DNA of 8,524 nt from an uncultured Gammaproteobacteria bacterium (GTDB taxonomy: Bacteria > Pseudomonadota > Gammaproteobacteria > CAIUAS01). Below the pieces are notes generated by a model, which searched no databases, had not been told where the DNA came from, and was given only the letters and a program-made list of their open reading frames with translations. Shown piece after piece: positions 6,595 through 8,524 of the stretch. The stretch is taken from positions 1 through 8,524 of the forward strand of contig CAIUAS010000045.1 of assembly GCA_903897205.1 (NCBI GenBank), written 5' to 3'. The translations under genes and the position numbers were made by a program. Within the stretch, counting starts at the first letter, position 1; each line of letters begins with the position of its first letter.

Positions 6595-8052
6595 TTAACT
6601 AATAGTGCAACTTTTTTCAGGTTCTGCTTTGGCTTTATTATGTTCTAACACTTCACTTTTGAATTCTTCAAATTCTTCAATGAAATTTTTAGACGGCTCT
6701 TCTTTGTTAATATTGCTTGTGAATAGAGTATTTCCTGAAATTAGTGCGCTTTGTTCTGGTTCGTTAAGCGAAAATACATATAAATTTTGGCCATGACAAA
6801 ACTTCTTAATTTCACTTACGCAGCGGTCACTGCAAGAATATTTATTAATTAAAAGATTTCTTTTTATTAATAAATTAATTTCCTCAGAGGCAGGACTATT
6901 GGTGTCGGTATTATTAAAAAAAATAAATTTTTGCAATGTAGTATTATATTTTAAGGCGTTTGCTAAAGCTTTGAATCCATCGTTATCAATATTGTTGTAA
7001 CAAAGATCAAGTTCTTCCAGGCAGATATTGTTTTTTAAGGCTCCAGCAAGGAGTTCGGCGCCTTTATTATTAATCTGACAGGTGAAAAAACTAAGGCTGC
7101 ATACTGTGTTATTATTTTTTAAACCATCGGCAATCAGCTTAATTTCGTTGAATTGAATTGTACAGTAACTAAATTTAAGGTTTTTGTGTTCTGAGTTGTT
7201 TTTTAAATTATCTGCAATTGTTGATGCTTTTTGGAAATCAATTTCTCCTTGATATTGACTATTTTGAAGCGGAGCTATTTCATTTAGGTGGTTTTTTAAG
7301 TTATTTGTAAATTTTTCAAAGTCTTGTTCAAAAACATCATTTTGTTCTTCTTTATTATTATTGTTTGAAAAATCGTTGTTGGGTAGTTCATTGGAAGAAG
7401 CTTTGTATAAACCATGTTGATGACAATGCTGTTTGATTTGGGCGGCATTAGTTGGATATTGTTTAATTAGCTTATTCCTCTCGGTTAATAGTTCGATATG
7501 TTTGAAAAATAAATTGTAAAATTTTGCTTTAATCTCTTTAGATGGAAGTAGGGGATCCTTGCTGTAGCCTAAATTAACACTCTCTAATGAGATGTTTGTT
7601 AATAAAGCTTTAGCAATGGCCTGTACACCCGCATTGGCAATTTTACGGTTGGCAAGAGAAAGCGCTTGCAATGTAGTATTTTTTGCTAGGGCAAGGGCGA
7701 TGGCTTTGGCGCCCTCATCACTAATGTGATTTGAATGAAGAGAAAGTTTTTGCAAGGTAGTATTGTTGGTCAAGGCGAGTGCGATGGCCTTGGCGCCTTC
7801 GTCTTCAATTTGATTGTTAATAAGAACAAGCTTTCGTAATACAGTATTATTTTCTAAGCATTTTGCAATAGATGTAATGGTATCAGGTTGAAGCTTAGCA
7901 TTGCTAATTTTGAGAGTTACCAGTTTGGGATTAGTTTTTAAGGCATTTATCACGCGTTTAACCCCTTCCTCACTTATTGGGGCATCTAGAAAAATTTTTT
8001 CTTGTAATGTGGTCAATTTGCTATGGTTTGGATTTTCGTTTTGCTGATGCAT
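6595..8052 (-). CDS. Leucine-rich-repeat protein, candidate secreted effector with C-terminal CaaX-like motif
   Basis: The 485-residue protein has no signal peptide or membrane segment. It holds two blocks of exact 28-residue LRRs of the ribonuclease-inhibitor/NLR type. Block A covers about residues 44-160, with repeats starting at 44, 72, 100 and 128 (LQKLSLHSNHISDEGAKAIA). Block B covers about 289-381, with repeats from 289, 317 and 345. Each block is followed by a similar helical cap (RNKLIKQY...IKQHCHQHGLY at 192-216; RNLLINKY...IKKFCHGQNLY at 398-425) and an acidic linker beginning NKEE (234 and 449). The tail is Glu-rich (IEEFEEFKSEVLEHNK) and ends SCTIS, a CaaX-like box. Family knowledge: such LRRs, Glu-rich tails and CaaX ends occur in Legionella effectors that are translocated and lipidated in the host. 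Secretion here is inference. GAGG lies 10 nt before the ATG. Base use is visibly more AT-rich than in the cyd genes. Confidence 0.9.
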   Translation of the reverse strand: MHQQNENPNHSKLTTLQEKIFLDAPISEEGVKRVINALKTNPKLVTLKISNAKLQPDTITSIAKCLENNTVLRKLVLINNQIEDEGAKAIALALTNNTTLQKLSLHSNHISDEGAKAIALALAKNTTLQALSLANRKIANAGVQAIAKALLTNISLESVNLGYSKDPLLPSKEIKAKFYNLFFKHIELLTERNKLIKQYPTNAAQIKQHCHQHGLYKASSNELPNNDFSNNNNKEEQNDVFEQDFEKFTNNLKNHLNEIAPLQNSQYQGEIDFQKASTIADNLKNNSEHKNLKFSYCTIQFNEIKLIADGLKNNNTVCSLSFFTCQINNKGAELLAGALKNNICLEELDLCYNNIDNDGFKALANALKYNTTLQKFIFFNNTDTNSPASEEINLLIKRNLLINKYSCSDRCVSEIKKFCHGQNLYVFSLNEPEQSALISGNTLFTSNINKEEPSKNFIEEFEEFKSEVLEHNKAKAEPEKSCTIS

Positions 8053-8131
8053 ATTAATTGGGCCTCGAAATTGTTTTAATAAATCTATTTAAACCGGTCG
8101 CGAGCGACAGATTTGAGCTGTCTCTAGCAAC

Positions 8132-8258
8132 TATATTCGTCGCGTTTCAATTTCAGGTGCTGTTGCAACCCGCCTTTCGCAATCCTCATGTATTATTATA
8201 CACTCCGGTTGCTCAAGGCAGGTTGCGCCTAACCTGAAAATGAAACGCTTTGAGTATA
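8132..8258. repeat. 127-bp imperfect palindrome, possible miniature mobile element
   Basis: The left arm (8132-8184) and right arm (8207-8258) are inverted copies. GCGTTTCA at 8142-8149 matches TGAAACGC at 8241-8248; TTTCAGGT matches ACCTGAAA; GCAACC matches GGTTGC; GCCTT matches AAGGC; and GCAA matches TTGC. There are a few mismatches and one 1-nt offset. The outer ends are TATA-rich (TATATTC and GAGTATA), separated from the core by three mismatches. The 22-nt loop includes TATTATTATA. The structure lies 79 nt upstream of the LRR gene. It could be a MITE-like or REP-like element, or a strong RNA hairpin in the LRR leader; no target-site duplication beyond a possible TA is clear. Confidence 0.7.
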
Positions 8259-8383
8259 TATTGCCAAAAATTCCAATGCTTAGTTTTAAGCTTGGCTTAA
8301 TAATAAGGCATCAACCTTAAGGAAATATTAAGAGGGGCGAAAAAGATTTTTTCTGTTCTCTCTACTACTACATTTCATTAATT

Positions 8384-8524
8384 TTGTATATTAAAGCCAT
8401 AAAGGTTTATTCTCCTTATAATAGTAATAGTCGTTATCCTGTTGTTTGCATGGATGAATCAAATAAACAATTAAAAATCAGTAAAGCTGAAGAGATACCC
8501 AGTCAACCCGGAAAAACGCGTAAA
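8384..8524 (+). pseudogene. 5'-truncated IS630-family transposase, runs past the window edge
   Basis: The plus-strand frame entering the right edge encodes YIKAIKVYSPYN, a short spacer, then RYPVVCMDESNKQL and EEIPSQPGKTRK. In IS630 transposases the segment VYxxPYxxxxPVVCxDExxKQL marks the start of the DDE catalytic domain, and the Asp of MDE is the first catalytic residue. The frame is open only back to a TAA at 8318-8320, and the sequence before about 8384 does not resemble the helix-turn-helix half of the family. The 5' half is therefore missing here, unless it is joined by a frameshift I cannot see. The ATG at 8450 lies inside the conserved motif and is not a credible native start. Candidate start TTG 8384 is only nominal. 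The gene continues beyond the window. Confidence 0.7.

Noticed and set aside
8450..8524. ATG at 8450 as the start of a new gene
   Set aside because: The codons before it (YPVVC) belong to the same conserved IS630 motif, so the ATG is an internal Met of the transposase.
1..8524. CRISPR array, tRNA or rRNA genes
   Set aside because: No regularly spaced repeats and no cloverleaf or ribosomal RNA sequence were seen on either strand.

Overview
The window reads as chromosomal DNA of a gammaproteobacterium with a host-associated, Legionellales-like lifestyle. The cytochrome bd genes are close in length and sequence to those of E. coli, the regulator is a classic four-cysteine FNR, and next to them lies an AT-rich gene for a eukaryotic-like leucine-rich-repeat protein. 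That protein has an acidic C-terminal tail and ends in a CaaX-type tetrapeptide, the kind of protein typical of Dot/Icm effector repertoires. Genus-level placement is inference only.

Layout from left to right. Positions 1-5206 hold one apparent minus-strand operon, transcribed right to left: a 52-codon membrane protein resembling CydP (5206-5048), cydA (5042-3492), cydB (3456-2314), a 30-codon cydX (2301-2209), an unrecognised soluble protein of about 232 residues (2170-1472), and a SulP anion transporter (1452 to beyond the left edge). Neither small gene, cydP-like or cydX, reaches ordinary ORF length cut-offs. Intergenic gaps are 5-38 nt, with no terminator seen. The operon promoter has a perfect TATAAT at 5246-5241 and a perfect FNR box, TTGATCTAGATCAA, at 5269-5282. 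With the start site predicted from the -10 box, the FNR box is centred at -41.5, the standard class II activator position.

The fnr gene (6077-5364) lies directly upstream on the same strand, so the likely oxygen sensor sits beside its probable target: low oxygen gives active FNR, which induces the high-affinity bd oxidase.

Positions 6078-6594 hold no intact gene. They contain the fnr promoter region, a decayed plus-strand LysR fragment with a frameshift at a run of five C, and a weak hairpin downstream of the LRR gene. Positions 6595-8052 encode the 485-residue LRR protein on the minus strand, built from two copies of an LRR block, a helical cap and an acidic linker. Upstream of it is a 127-bp imperfect palindrome (8132-8258), possibly a miniature transposable element. 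The right edge carries the start of a 5'-truncated IS630-family transposase (plus strand). The right third therefore looks like an accessory region attached to a conserved respiratory locus.
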